Shown here: piece by piece, positions 18,072 to 28,738 of the stretch
Position numbering within the stretch: position 1 is the stretch's first letter
Layout: the number at the start of each line of letters is the position of its first letter
DNA from: Hyphomicrobium sp. CS1GBMeth3
GTDB lineage: Bacteria; Pseudomonadota; Alphaproteobacteria; Rhizobiales; Hyphomicrobiaceae
Length of the DNA stretch: 64,000 nucleotides
Reading direction: 5' to 3'
Assembly: GCF_900117455.1 (NCBI RefSeq)
Contig: NZ_FPHO01000003.1
Coordinates: 2,198,501-2,262,500, forward strand
The notes under the pieces: generated by a model
Database searches by the model: none
What the model was told of the DNA's origin: nothing
Seen by the model: the letters and a program-made list of their open reading frames with translations, nothing else
Position numbers and translations under genes: made by a program

Positions 18072-18827
18072 ATGTACAGCGTTCTGAGGGCCATGCTCTA
18101 TTCGTTGGGTCAAGATCTCTTTCGTCCGCGTTCCGTCGGTGACGACACGTCAACGGCCTTTCTCCGTGTCGATGGCGATCCGAACGCAACGTTGATGTGT
18201 TTTTTGCCGTGGCGCATGCCGTATCGGCTGGCGCAAGCCTCGCGCATCGTGCCGCCGAGCTTTCTTGCTTGTTATGAGATGCCGCGCGCCATCGTTAGCT
18301 CCGAGCCGGAGCTTTGCGTCGAGGCCGTGCATGCGGTCGTGAACGACGCGGAGCGCATCATCGCCCGCAAAAGCATCGATCCGGCGCGACTGCTGGTCGT
18401 CGGACTGAGCATCGGCAACGCTGTTGCGACCGTTCTCGCCAACCGCATCGGCGCGCGCCTCTGCTCCATCGTGTCCGCAGATCGCGGAGATCTGACATTG
18501 TGGGCTAGCCCCGCCTCGCGGCAAGTCAAAGAACTCGCGCAGTCGAAGGGCTATCGGCTCTCGGATTTCACACAGGTCATGCATGGCCTTCACACGGTCG
18601 AGAACCTGAGCAATCTCGCCCCGGACAGCCGCTTTGTAATCGGCCTCAAGGACGAGCTGATCCCGGAAGCCCGCCGCGAAGGTCTCATCGCAGCCGTGCG
18701 CCGCGAGCTCCCGGCAGCCGAGATCACGTACGTCGACTCCGGCCACTTCGGAACGATGAGCGAAGCCATTCGCCGCGGCTTCTGCGAGCCGGCCGAGCTT
18801 GACGTCGCGCGCGCGTTGCGCGCTTAG
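18072..18827 (+). CDS. Alpha/beta-hydrolase fold protein of unknown substrate
   Basis: The 251-residue cytoplasmic protein has a likely catalytic triad: Ser113 in the nucleophile elbow GLSIG, Asp194 in GLKDELIP and His225 in SGHFG. There is no signal peptide. It begins 39 bases after dnaE on the same strand and may share its transcript. The substrate cannot be told from the sequence; an esterase or a non-catalytic fold relative are both possible. An in-frame ATG eight codons in (18093) is an alternative start. Confidence 0.7.
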   Translation: MYSVLRAMLYSLGQDLFRPRSVGDDTSTAFLRVDGDPNATLMCFLPWRMPYRLAQASRIVPPSFLACYEMPRAIVSSEPELCVEAVHAVVNDAERIIARKSIDPARLLVVGLSIGNAVATVLANRIGARLCSIVSADRGDLTLWASPASRQVKELAQSKGYRLSDFTQVMHGLHTVENLSNLAPDSRFVIGLKDELIPEARREGLIAAVRRELPAAEITYVDSGHFGTMSEAIRRGFCEPAELDVARALRA

Positions 18828-18972
18828 GCCTGTACCCCATTCGCATCAAGCACGCGGCAAAATTGCAGCGCACGTGCACGTGCGCACTTAAACGCGCGGC
18901 TGAATCATGATGCACTGACAAGCAGGTACCCTGCGAAGGGTGTCAGCGGCGAATCGATATCGAGGAGCATCC

Positions 18973-19629
18973 ATGTTCCCGATCGGAGATGACAACAGCG
19001 CGCGGCGATCCACGCCGGTCGTGACTTACGCGCTGATCGCCATCAACGTCGCGGTCTTCCTGCTCGAGCTGCAGCGCGGCACCGCTCTCATCACCGAATG
19101 GGCATTCATCCCTGCTCGTTTCTCGGACGATCCTGCCGCCGATTCCGTGACCATCCTTTCCGCCATGTTCATGCACGGCGGTTGGCTGCATCTCGGTGGC
19201 AATATGCTCTACCTCTGGATCTTTGGAGACAATGTCGAGGATCGTTTCGGTCCGGTTCGCTATCTCCTCTTCTATCTCGCCGCTGGCTTGGCGGCGACAT
19301 TCGCTCAGTACACCGTCAACCCGGAGTCGAGCATTCCCAACGTCGGCGCATCGGGCGCCATAGCAGGCGTCCTCGGCGCCTATCTCCTGATGTTTCCGAA
19401 AGCTCGTGTTGATGTCCTGCTCGGCCGGCAGGTGGTGGCCATGCCAGCCATCATTGTTCTCGGGTTCTGGGTCGTCTTGCAGGTTGTGAGCGGCGTCGGC
19501 TCCATCGCGAGTACCGCCCAGACCGACACGGGCGGCGTCGCCTATATGGCCCACGTTGGGGGCTTCGTGGCGGGCTTGGTGTTGGGGGTTCTGTTCGGCG
19601 GTCTCCGCCGGCCTGACCGTATCGCGTGA
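18973..19629 (+). CDS. Rhomboid-family intramembrane serine protease
   Basis: The 218-residue inner-membrane protein has six or so hydrophobic helices. The catalytic dyad is Ser127 in GASGAIAG and His194 in YMAHVGG, with the oxyanion-stabilising Asn77 in HLGGNMLYLW. The ATG at 18973 follows GAGGAGCATCC; 11 upstream codons are open but lack a start signal. It would cleave single-pass membrane proteins within the bilayer; its target is unknown. The gene stands alone. Confidence 0.9.
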   Translation: MFPIGDDNSARRSTPVVTYALIAINVAVFLLELQRGTALITEWAFIPARFSDDPAADSVTILSAMFMHGGWLHLGGNMLYLWIFGDNVEDRFGPVRYLLFYLAAGLAATFAQYTVNPESSIPNVGASGAIAGVLGAYLLMFPKARVDVLLGRQVVAMPAIIVLGFWVVLQVVSGVGSIASTAQTDTGGVAYMAHVGGFVAGLVLGVLFGGLRRPDRIA

Positions 19630-19662
19630 CGTCAGCGTCCGCGTCGCATAGCATACCGCGGA

Positions 19663-19679
19663 GCAGCATAGTATGCTGC
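19663..19679. other. Short perfect palindrome downstream of the rhomboid gene
   Basis: GCAGCATA and TATGCTGC flank a single base. It lies 33 bases after the rhomboid stop with no T-run, so it may be a weak transcript-end hairpin or a regulator site for the next gene. Confidence 0.35.
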
Positions 19680-19871
19680 ATTGCAGCAAGAGCAGCCCTC
19701 AAAGTGAGGGCATTCCAGTGGTGCGTATGCAAACATATCACTTGTGACGTTGCAAAGTTTCACTTAGCATATCGGGAAAAATAAGAAACGACCTGCAAAA
19801 GGGACGGATACGTCGAGGAAGGGCATACGGCCGGCGCGCCGTGATCCGTCTCGAACCCTTGGAGGTCAAAA

Positions 19872-20282
19872 ATGCCTGATGGCTTCGTCTCCGGTGCTTT
19901 TTCCCTGAAGAAGACTGTGGTTCTGGCTGCGCTCGGCGCGGCGATCCTGGCGCATGGCGCTTCCGCCGGCAGCGACAAGGCAGCCGAGCGGGTCCGAGGC
20001 TATTTCTGCGACGCCAAGGCCGATCAGATCGCATTTCTGAACTTCAAAGCGCGCGGCGAGACCGAGGTCATGGCCGCCAACGCCGTCAACAAGCGGATCG
20101 CCAAGGCATCTTGCGCGCCCTACCTGCCGGCCATGGCTGTTCCAGGCAAAGAAGTGACGGTCATGGAGCAGGGCTTGGTCTACAAGCTGCAGAGCTTCAC
20201 GTTTCTGCCCGAAAAGGTGGAGCGCTGGAGCGGTACGGTTCTCGGCTCGCTCCAAATCACGCACCGCGATCAGGACATCTAG
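19872..20282 (+). CDS. Small secreted protein of unknown function
   Basis: The 136-residue protein starts behind a good CTTGGAGG site and has an N-terminal signal peptide (hydrophobic from about residue 14, ending ASAGS near 33). The mature part of about 100 residues has two cysteines and no motif I recognise. It stands alone and ends at a strong bidirectional terminator. Confidence 0.6.
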   Translation: MPDGFVSGAFSLKKTVVLAALGAAILAHGASAGSDKAAERVRGYFCDAKADQIAFLNFKARGETEVMAANAVNKRIAKASCAPYLPAMAVPGKEVTVMEQGLVYKLQSFTFLPEKVERWSGTVLGSLQITHRDQDI

Positions 20283-20325
20283 GCACCACGCGTTCAGCGC
20301 CCGGACGGATCAACGGTTTCAAAGC

Positions 20326-20360
20326 AAAGACCCCGCGGCCTCTGAGCCGCGGGGTCTTTT
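20326..20360. terminator. Bidirectional intrinsic terminator
   Basis: A perfect 14-bp stem (20326-20339 with 20346-20359) with a 6-base loop has AAA on the left and TTTT on the right. It ends both the small secreted-protein gene and the convergent L,D-transpeptidase gene. Confidence 0.9.
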
Positions 20361-20381
20361 GATTTCTGCAGTTCGGGCTTC

Positions 20382-22304
20382 TTACCAGAAGAACGACTTG
20401 GAGCCGCCTGTACGCCGCTTCCGGCGGTCACGATCACGATCCCTATCCCGGTAGTACGAGTTCGAATAGCTGGGACCGTTGAAGAAAAAGAAGCCGCCCT
20501 CATCCGCGTAGTATTCCTCCCGGGGGGAAGGCCGGGGCGTCGGCTTGGTGATCTTGGCCACGACCTCCGGCATCTGCACGATGAAGTCCGTGCCCGGATA
20601 CTTCATCTCGCTGCGCGACACGTCATAGCTCGAGACGATCAGCACCGAGCCCGGCTTCACGACTTCTGCGATGCGGTCAGAAACCTCCCGCGGGATCTTG
20701 ATGCGGTCGAGCGTACGCGCCGCCTTGTCCGCGTCGGTCTCCGGCGGAAGCGGGGCAGATTGAGCCTGCCTGTTGCGCCGTGAGCTTCCCTCGTCGCTGA
20801 CGGACGCAAACATCGCGTTTTCGTCATCGGTCACTTCTGTCGCGTGCCATACCAGCTCTGTCTGGGCGCTTTCATCCTTCCACTTGACGGCCGTGAACAT
20901 GAAGGTTTCGAGCGGGACGTCGGGGTTCTCGATCGTCGCCTCGACCGTCAGAACTTCCTCGTTGCCCTGCCGCACGGACACGGTACCGGTTGCGGAGCTG
21001 ACGAACACGGACACGGGAAGTGCACGGTTCTGTTCTTGCCGATCGAAAGCCGCGAGCGCCTTCTTGGTGTCCTTCTCGGCAACGCCAGCGTCCTTGATCT
21101 CGTCCCGGGCAGCCTTCACAGCCTCCTGCGCCTCGGCAACGGCCTGCTTGGCGGCCTCGGCAGCATCCGCCGCAGACTTTGCCGCTTCGCCCGTGACCCG
21201 CACCTCTTCTGCTGCCTTGGCGACCCGTTCGCGCTCGGCCGCTTCCTGCTGGCGCAGCGCGTCGAGCCTGTCGGAGCGCATCTTCGACGTATCCTTGGGA
21301 ATGCGCGAGCTGGCACGCTTCAGCGTGCGTTCCGCGGTCTTGAGCGTCGCCTCCGCCTTGGATGCAGCGCGCGCTGCGCGGGACGAAGCGGTGGCGGTCG
21401 ATTGGGCGGCCGTCCGGGCCTCGGAAAGCGTCGCCTGAGCAGCCTTCTGCTTTTCGCCACCCTTGCTCACCCGATCCTCCGCCGCAGCGACGGCGTCGGC
21501 GAGCCTAGTGCGCTCGGCTCGGCGCGCCTCGGCGGCGCTCTCTTGCGTGCGAACGGCGCCGGCCTGCGGTTCCGTTGCTGCATGCGCGGACGTCACGCCA
21601 AGCAGCGTTTCAGCCACATCCGAGCCGATCCGCCTCGCCTTGTCGCCCGTACTCTCAGCCCGCCGCTCCGGCGCCGATGCCGCCGCCGACGGCAAGGCCG
21701 CGAACAGCAGGCTGTGCTCCAACTGAACCGGGGCGTGAACGTCAGGCGCAATGACAACGCGCTGGCCGAGGTCGGTCATGCTGAAGAAACGGCGCGCGAA
21801 ATCGAACGGCAACCGCACGCAGCCCCCCGAGGCCGCGTAGCCTGGGATAACGCCGCCGTGCAGCGCGATGCCGGTCATCGTCAGGCGCTGCATATGGGGC
21901 ATCTTGGCGTCGAGGTAGATGTTCGACGTGTGGTCGACCTTCTTCTCGAGAATGCTGTAGATGCCCTTGGGCGTCTCGTGGCCCGTGCGGCCGGAGGAGA
22001 CACGCGTCTGCACGACGAAGCCGTTGGCATCGTACACGAACATGCGCTGCTGGTTGAGTGAGACCAGCGAGAGCAGGGGGGCTTCTGCCGAGATTGGCTG
22101 CGCGGGACGTGAGACCTGCTGCTTGCTTCTGCGCTCGGACTGCGCTTCCGCGGGCTCCGGTGCAACCACCGGGCTGAGCAGGGCAATGGCCAACGCAGCG
22201 CCACTGAGACGCAACATGTTTGCTTTCGCCCGGGCGTATTGGGACGAGGTAAAAAGCACCGTAAACCCCCTAAGCTTCTCTTTGAATGACCGTCTTGGGG
22301 CCAT
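20382..22304 (-). CDS. L,D-transpeptidase (YkuD) with a long alanine-rich coiled coil
   Basis: The 640-residue envelope protein has an export signal (a hydrophobic run at residues 31-48 after a basic extension) and a YkuD catalytic domain at about residues 74-185. The catalytic Cys162 sits in ASGGCVRLP and the paired His149 in IALHGG; the usual SHGC reads SGGC. Residues about 260-425 form a very Ala/Lys/Glu-rich coiled coil that could span or sense the cell wall. A folded C-terminal region follows (about 430-600), ending in an Arg/Asp-rich tail with YYRDRDRDRDRR. It would form 3-3 peptidoglycan links or attach proteins to peptidoglycan. A start at Met30 (22217) would give a classical signal peptide. 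Confidence 0.85.
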   Translation of the reverse strand: MAPRRSFKEKLRGFTVLFTSSQYARAKANMLRLSGAALAIALLSPVVAPEPAEAQSERRSKQQVSRPAQPISAEAPLLSLVSLNQQRMFVYDANGFVVQTRVSSGRTGHETPKGIYSILEKKVDHTSNIYLDAKMPHMQRLTMTGIALHGGVIPGYAASGGCVRLPFDFARRFFSMTDLGQRVVIAPDVHAPVQLEHSLLFAALPSAAASAPERRAESTGDKARRIGSDVAETLLGVTSAHAATEPQAGAVRTQESAAEARRAERTRLADAVAAAEDRVSKGGEKQKAAQATLSEARTAAQSTATASSRAARAASKAEATLKTAERTLKRASSRIPKDTSKMRSDRLDALRQQEAAERERVAKAAEEVRVTGEAAKSAADAAEAAKQAVAEAQEAVKAARDEIKDAGVAEKDTKKALAAFDRQEQNRALPVSVFVSSATGTVSVRQGNEEVLTVEATIENPDVPLETFMFTAVKWKDESAQTELVWHATEVTDDENAMFASVSDEGSSRRNRQAQSAPLPPETDADKAARTLDRIKIPREVSDRIAEVVKPGSVLIVSSYDVSRSEMKYPGTDFIVQMPEVVAKITKPTPRPSPREEYYADEGGFFFFNGPSYSNSYYRDRDRDRDRRKRRTGGSKSFFW

Positions 22305-22571
22305 GTTCGTGCCCTTTCCAACGGTGCAATTTGTGGATCATGACGGGTTCGACTTCAACAGGTTACCTGGCAGGAGTTATCGAATTATCTCCGCTTGTTC
22401 CGAATTTTGCGTGCTTCGTCGACTCGTAGATCCAACTGGAACTTCGGTCGCGTAGTTCCACCGCAGGATGGCGAACTTATCATCAGAATGGGAACGCCTT
22501 AAGGCCGCTGCAACCCGGGGGGCTGCCTATGGGAAGCCCCGTAACTGCAAACGTGACGAGCGGAGGCGAGC

Positions 22572-24142
<1,571 letters not shown>

Positions 24143-24191
24143 GGAGGTCCGGACGTTTGGGAGACCGAGCATATGAGGGTTGGAGAAAAGC

Positions 24192-24221
24192 AAAAAGGGG
24201 GAGATGGCGCCCATCTCCCCC
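24192..24221 (-). terminator. Intrinsic terminator of rplU-rpmA
   Basis: On the minus strand an 11-bp GC-rich stem (24211-24221 with 24197-24207) with a 3-base loop is followed by five T residues. It ends the ribosomal protein operon ahead of the acetyltransferase and obgE genes. Confidence 0.85.
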
Positions 24222-24245
24222 TCGGCGGTTGGTAGAGGCCCGGCG

Positions 24246-24518
24246 CTACTCTGCGGCGACGGCCTTTTCGGGCAGCACGGAAATGTAGATGCGTCCGTTG
24301 CGCTTGGTCTCGAACGAGACCGTGCCCTCGGTGACAGCGAAGATGGTGTGATCGGTGCCGATGCCGACGCCCGAGCCCGGATGCCACTGCGTGCCGCGCT
24401 GGCGGCAGAGGATGTTGCCCGGGATCACGCGCTCGCCACCGAACTTCTTGATGCCGAGGCGCTTCGAATGTGAGTCGCGGCCGTTCTTGGTTGAGCCGCC
24501 GGCTTTCTTTTGTGCCAT
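24246..24518 (-). CDS. rpmA: Large ribosomal subunit protein bL27
   Basis: This 90-residue ribosomal protein has a basic N-terminus that reaches the peptidyl-transferase centre. The start [16 protein letters not shown] and the core [16 protein letters not shown] are characteristic. It follows rplU by 49 bases and is the last gene before a strong terminator. Confidence 0.98.
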   Translation of the reverse strand: MAQKKAGGSTKNGRDSHSKRLGIKKFGGERVIPGNILCRQRGTQWHPGSGVGIGTDHTIFAVTEGTVSFETKRNGRIYISVLPEKAVAAE

Positions 24519-24567
24519 GACGTGGGGTCCTTCTGATCGAGCAGCGGCTTGCGCGCTCGTGTGGTCC

Positions 24568-24879
24568 TTAGGCCGAGATGCCCGTGATGCGGATGGTCGT
24601 CAGATCCTGACGATGCCCGCGCTTACGACGCGAGTTCTTGCGGCGGCGCTTCTTGAAGGCGATGACCTTGGGGCCGCGCGTCTGCTCGACGAGCTCGGCG
24701 GTAACCTTGGCGCCGTCCGGCAGCGACTTGCCGACCTTGACGTCGTCGCCCGCGCCGACGAGCAGAACCTCGGTGAATTCGATCTTGGCTCCGGCGTCCC
24801 CGTCGAGCTTCTCGACAGTCAGGACGTCGTCCTTGGCGACGCGATATTGCTTGCCGCCCGTCTTGATGACTGCGTACAT
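24568..24879 (-). CDS. rplU: Large ribosomal subunit protein bL21
   Basis: The 103-residue protein begins [14 protein letters not shown], the signature of bL21, and contains the basic [16 protein letters not shown] stretch near the end. ATG 24879 is the true start; 21 more open residues upstream do not fit the family. It opens the rplU-rpmA operon. Confidence 0.98.
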   Translation of the reverse strand: MYAVIKTGGKQYRVAKDDVLTVEKLDGDAGAKIEFTEVLLVGAGDDVKVGKSLPDGAKVTAELVEQTRGPKVIAFKKRRRKNSRRKRGHRQDLTTIRITGISA

Positions 24880-25189
24880 GAATGGCCTCTTTCCGCGCGA
24901 GTTCGCGCTCTGGGTTCTGGTCCGCGCCCTGTGGCGGTGCAAATTAATGCACGCTTTTCAATAAGTTGCTTGGAAATGCAACCGGAGCCTCGGGCAGCGC
25001 TCTTTGCACCGAGAGCCGAAAAGCCCCCTGCGCTGGCGCCCTTATGATCGAGATCCCTTTGAAAGTCAATCTGTTGGGGGGCCGAGACATACCTAAGACT
25101 TTTTCGTTCTCTCTAAGGGATCCTTAGCCGCTGAGCATGTATAGTTTACAGGTAGCGGGGGAGGCAGCTTTTTCAGCGATGGCAGATGG
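24880..25189. other. Divergent promoter region between rplU and the extensin-like gene
   Basis: This 310-base spacer has no gene. It must carry promoters for rplU (leftward) and the extensin-like gene (rightward). A 15-base palindrome with arms CTAAGG and CCTTAG (25113-25127) lies 63 bases before the extensin-like start and could be an operator. Confidence 0.5.
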
Positions 25190-26269
25190 ATGGCCATGGG
25201 GCGGAGAGAGGAACCGATACCAGCATTGTCGTCTGGCCTGTCGCACGTGGTGCTGACGGGCTTACTGCTGGCCTTTGCGCTCCCAGCTCCTCCGCGTCCT
25301 CTACAACCCGAACCGGATAAACCCGCCGCAGCCACCCAAAAAGCCCCTGCGCCCACCACGCCGTCCGCCCAGGCCCCTGCGGTCCCGGCCCACCAATCGC
25401 CGGCCGCACCGGCAATTGCCGAGCCACCGCCCGACGTATGGCCGGAGCAAGAAGTGACGCTCGCGCGCGAGCAGTGCATGCACTTGCTTGCCGGCGTGCC
25501 CGCCGAGTTCGACTATCTCGAGCCCGTCAAGAAGGGCCAATGCGGTCTGCCCGCACCCGTGCGGCTCAAGAGCGTCGGCTCCGGTGCGACGCGTGTGAAG
25601 TTCAGCCCGCCCGTGCAGGTCAATTGCCGCATGGTTGCGGCGCTGGCAGGTTGGACGAAGTCCACGCTTCAGCCTGAGGCCCGTGCCAGGTTCAAATCCG
25701 ACGTCACAGGCATCCTCGGCGCGTCCGGCTACGTTTGCCGCAATATCTATCACCGCCCGAACGGGCGCCTGAGCCAGCACGCGCTCGCCAATGCCATCGA
25801 CATCGGTGCCTTCTCGCTGGCCAACGGCCGCACCATCCGCGTGTTGCGGGGCTGGGGGCTGACGGCGCGCGATATCAAGGCTCAGGCGGAAGCGCGCGCC
25901 AAGGCGGAAGCCAAGGAGAAGGCCAAAAGCAAAGCGGCCTCTGCCAATGAGGCCGTCGCCGAGAGCAAGGCGGCCACGAGCAAGAAAGATGCGATGCGCG
26001 GCGGCAAACAGGATCGTCTGGTGACGCAGGCGTCCCTCGCGGTGTCCGAGGAAAAGGCGGGTACAGGAGACACGGCGTCGAAAAAGGCCGATCCCGCGCC
26101 GGATGCCAAGTCGGCCAAGCCCACCAAGGAGGCCCTATTCCTGCGCGCCATCCATGGTGGCGCGTGCGACGAGTTCGGCACCGTGCTTGGCCCCGAAGCC
26201 AACGATCCGCACCGGGATCACTTCCACCTCGATCTGATCCCGCGCCGCGGTCGCGGCTATTGCCGCTGA
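25190..26269 (+). CDS. Extensin-like family protein with proline-rich N-terminus and an inserted low-complexity segment
   Basis: The 359-residue protein has an N-terminal hydrophobic stretch (about residues 17-33), then a Pro/Ala-rich region to about 85. The extensin-like C-terminal domain follows, with cysteines in EQCMHLL and KKGQCGLPAP, and the metalloprotease-like features LSQHALANAIDIGAF near 200 and DPHRDHFHLDL near the end. Between these halves an insertion of about 80 residues, rich in Lys, Ala and Glu, interrupts the domain (about 228-310). In Alphaproteobacteria these are envelope proteins of unsettled function; the His/Asp pattern resembles D-Ala-D-Ala-peptidase folds. It stands alone. 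Confidence 0.8.
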   Translation: MAMGRREEPIPALSSGLSHVVLTGLLLAFALPAPPRPLQPEPDKPAAATQKAPAPTTPSAQAPAVPAHQSPAAPAIAEPPPDVWPEQEVTLAREQCMHLLAGVPAEFDYLEPVKKGQCGLPAPVRLKSVGSGATRVKFSPPVQVNCRMVAALAGWTKSTLQPEARARFKSDVTGILGASGYVCRNIYHRPNGRLSQHALANAIDIGAFSLANGRTIRVLRGWGLTARDIKAQAEARAKAEAKEKAKSKAASANEAVAESKAATSKKDAMRGGKQDRLVTQASLAVSEEKAGTGDTASKKADPAPDAKSAKPTKEALFLRAIHGGACDEFGTVLGPEANDPHRDHFHLDLIPRRGRGYCR

Positions 26270-26404
26270 GCGCACGCTCGGGATCTCTCCTGAAAACGCC
26301 GCGCAAACGATCCCATAGCCTTCGTCGCGGAACAGATCGTCGCGCGGGCGAATTATGCTCAACGTCAGCTGTCAGCTGTCGTCTGACGCTGAGATTTGAG
26401 AACG

Positions 26405-26614
26405 ATGTCGGATCCTACTCTCTACACCTCCCCAGGACTGCGCCGGGTGAGCCAAGGCGCGATTATCGCCGGTGTTTGCGGAGGCATCGCGCGGTGGCTC
26501 GGCTGGGACCCGACGCTTGTGCGGTTCCTCTATGTCGTCGCCACAATCGTCTCGATTGGCTTCCCGGGCATTCTGACCTACCTCCTCTTGTGGATCATCA
26601 TGCCGCGCGACTGA
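26405..26614 (+). CDS. PspC-domain small membrane protein
   Basis: The 69-residue protein contains a PspC domain: GAIIAGVCGGIARWLGWDPT followed by one long hydrophobic helix ending IMPRD. In the phage-shock response PspC is an inner-membrane regulator of PspA/PspF. No pspA or pspB lies nearby, so its link to that response is open. The ATG at 26405 was chosen over a TTG three codons earlier. Confidence 0.85.
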   Translation: MSDPTLYTSPGLRRVSQGAIIAGVCGGIARWLGWDPTLVRFLYVVATIVSIGFPGILTYLLLWIIMPRD

Positions 26615-26723
26615 GCGCTGCCCAGATCCCTTGGTAATTCCTCGGCTTGACGCAGAGGTGAACTCACCTTCCTTTACCTTTGTCACAACACGCGTCTCGA
26701 GACGGCGGGAGGCCGTCGCGCCC

Positions 26724-27731
26724 ATGACGTCTGCCGCGCTTGCCCCTGCCGACAGGCTTGAGCCGATTCCGGTGCTCGACACGGGTCCATCGTTCGCCAT
26801 GGAAACGCTCGTGGCACACGAGGCGCGTGCTCACGATCTGCTCGATCTCGCAACCGGTCCACTGCCGTCGGCGGCGCTGCGCCAGCTCGACAAGGTCTCG
26901 CGCCGTTGGCTGGCCAAATGGAAGAACGCCCATCTCGGTGAGATCGACGCAATCGCCGCGCGGCTGAAACGCCCCGGCGCTTATTTTCTATCCGTGAATT
27001 ACGAATGGGCCTGCACCTGCCGCGTCGCGCCGGGCCCTGGCCGCAAGAGCGCCCGCCTCGTGCGCGTGCTCGACTGGCGCACGCCCGGGCTCGGCCGTCA
27101 CATCATCGCCGCCCGCGTCCCGAGCCCGCGCGGCCGCTTCGTCACGCTGACTTGGCCGGGCTACACAGGCGTGCTGACCGCCATGGCCCCCGGGCGCTTC
27201 TCCGCCGCCCTCAACCAGGCACCGATGCGCAAGGCCGTGGGGTTCTACGTGCTCGACTGGGCCGTGAGCCGCCGCCGCGTTTGGACCATGCCGCACCCGA
27301 CACCCGCCCACCTGCTGCGCTCGGTCTTCGAAAGCGCAGCCGACTTTGCCGAAGCCCGCGAGCGGCTGACGCGCGAGCCGATATCGACACCTGCCATCTT
27401 TTCGCTGGCCGGCGTCAGGGCGAGCGAGACGGTCGTGATCGAGCGTACGGAGACGGAAGCGCGCGTGCACACGGGGCCCACCGTTGCCGCCAACCACTGG
27501 GAGGCGCCCGGCTGGCGCGGGCGGTCACGCGGCAAGCAGAGCGCTGAGCGCGCCGCCATGATGCACCGCATCATTCCTGATCTCGTAACCGATTTTTCGT
27601 GGCTCGCACCGCCGGTGTTGAATCCGACGACGCGCCTCGCCATGATCTCAGATGCGGCGGAGGGTCGTCTCGTGGCACAAGGCTTCGAGGCGATGCGTCC
27701 GGCGACAGAGCCGCTCGACCTCGCCGCCTGA
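26724..27731 (+). CDS. Putative Ntn-hydrolase of the acid ceramidase/NAAA-like family
   Basis: The 335-residue protein lacks a clear signal peptide. Its middle resembles linear amide hydrolases of the choloylglycine hydrolase/N-acylethanolamine acid amidase group: NYEWACTCRVA with candidate nucleophile Cys97 (or Cys99), RVLDWRTPGLGRH near 120, LTWPGYTGVLTAMAPGRF near 160, AALNQAP, and the late AANHWEAPGW. Members cleave themselves before the Cys and then hydrolyse amide bonds in acylated amines or lactams. Usual members have the Cys near the start of the mature chain; 96 residues before it fits a propeptide. The substrate is unknown. It stands between pspC and a 2TM gene. Confidence 0.65.
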   Translation: MTSAALAPADRLEPIPVLDTGPSFAMETLVAHEARAHDLLDLATGPLPSAALRQLDKVSRRWLAKWKNAHLGEIDAIAARLKRPGAYFLSVNYEWACTCRVAPGPGRKSARLVRVLDWRTPGLGRHIIAARVPSPRGRFVTLTWPGYTGVLTAMAPGRFSAALNQAPMRKAVGFYVLDWAVSRRRVWTMPHPTPAHLLRSVFESAADFAEARERLTREPISTPAIFSLAGVRASETVVIERTETEARVHTGPTVAANHWEAPGWRGRSRGKQSAERAAMMHRIIPDLVTDFSWLAPPVLNPTTRLAMISDAAEGRLVAQGFEAMRPATEPLDLAA

Positions 27732-27828
27732 CACAGCTCGCGGGATGTGACTGTTCCGTAGGAAGCACGTTCCGCACACCAGCCGGTGTAGGATCGCCGC
27801 CCGCACAGAACGAACTGGAGGCTTGGCC

Positions 27829-28146
27829 ATGGACGATCTCTTCGAGCATCTCATGGAGAGCGAGCGCGACAAGGCCATCAACGGCTTCTACACGCATTTC
27901 ATCGTCTTCCTGTCCGTGATCGCCGCGCTCGCCGTCGTGAATCTGATCAGCGGCGGCGCGTTCTGGATTCAGTGGGTCGTGCTTGGTTGGGGTATCGGCG
28001 TCGCATTTCACGCCTACACGATATTCGTGCTTCGGCCCCGGCGTGAGCACGAAGCGCGCGAGCGCCGGCGCGCGGAGCTGGAGCGCAGGACAGGGGCCTC
28101 TGCCGCGGGATCGCCGGGAGCATCCGACCCCACGAGTGGGCAGTAG
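27829..28146 (+). CDS. Small 2TM-domain membrane protein
   Basis: The 105-residue protein has two hydrophobic helices (about residues 22-41 and 45-67) separated by a short turn, then a basic helix RREHEARERRRAELERR and a polar tail. This is the 2TM-domain pattern seen in many bacteria, sometimes attached to histidine kinases. ATG 27829 follows TGGAGG. No function can be named. Confidence 0.7.
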   Translation: MDDLFEHLMESERDKAINGFYTHFIVFLSVIAALAVVNLISGGAFWIQWVVLGWGIGVAFHAYTIFVLRPRREHEARERRRAELERRTGASAAGSPGASDPTSGQ

Positions 28147-28184
28147 CGCGTGCGGCCCACCGCGTGCCATTGCGGCAAGCCCCC

Positions 28185-28541
28185 TTATAGCGACACCAGC
28201 ACGTCAAACCCGCCCATCGACATCTTTTTCATGTCGAACGGCATGGTCTTCGGATCCATGCCGGCAAGCCGCTTGTCCTGCATCACCTTGGCGTTGACCT
28301 GATCACGATGCGCGCGTGATTTGTAGACGATCCACGAGAACACGGCCGTTTCGTCGGGCTTGAGCTTCAGAAGCTTCGGGAAAGGACGCCCGAACGGCAT
28401 GTCGAGATGTTCGCCCACGCATTCGCGGTACTCTAGCGCGCCGTACTCCAGCCAGATCTTGCCGGCCTTCTTCGCGATCTTCTTGTACTCGTCGATTTTA
28501 TCGGTGGGCACCACCAGCAGGAAACCGTCCACATAGGCCAT
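28185..28541 (-). CDS. DUF1428-family protein
   Basis: The 118-residue cytoplasmic protein starts MAYVDGFLLVVPT, typical of DUF1428, and continues with FSWIVYKSRAHRDQVNAKVM and the late DMKKMSMGGFDVLV. The fold is a dimeric ferredoxin-like alpha/beta barrel; the role is unknown. ATG 28541 follows AAAGGAG. It stands alone between converging and diverging neighbours. Confidence 0.88.
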   Translation of the reverse strand: MAYVDGFLLVVPTDKIDEYKKIAKKAGKIWLEYGALEYRECVGEHLDMPFGRPFPKLLKLKPDETAVFSWIVYKSRAHRDQVNAKVMQDKRLAGMDPKTMPFDMKKMSMGGFDVLVSL

Positions 28542-28738
28542 TGGATTTGCTCCTTTCGCGTTTCTCGCAGAGGACGAACGTAAGCAGCGATATCCGACAG
28601 GGTCAGCAAACAAGATTGACTACCTAAGGGCATCCGCAGTGCGCAGAGATACGTGACGGCGAGCGCGCTCCGTGCGATAGCCAAGAAAAGAACCATGAAG
28701 CGCCAGGCCTTGGAGCCTGCGGCGGCGGGGAAGGACCG

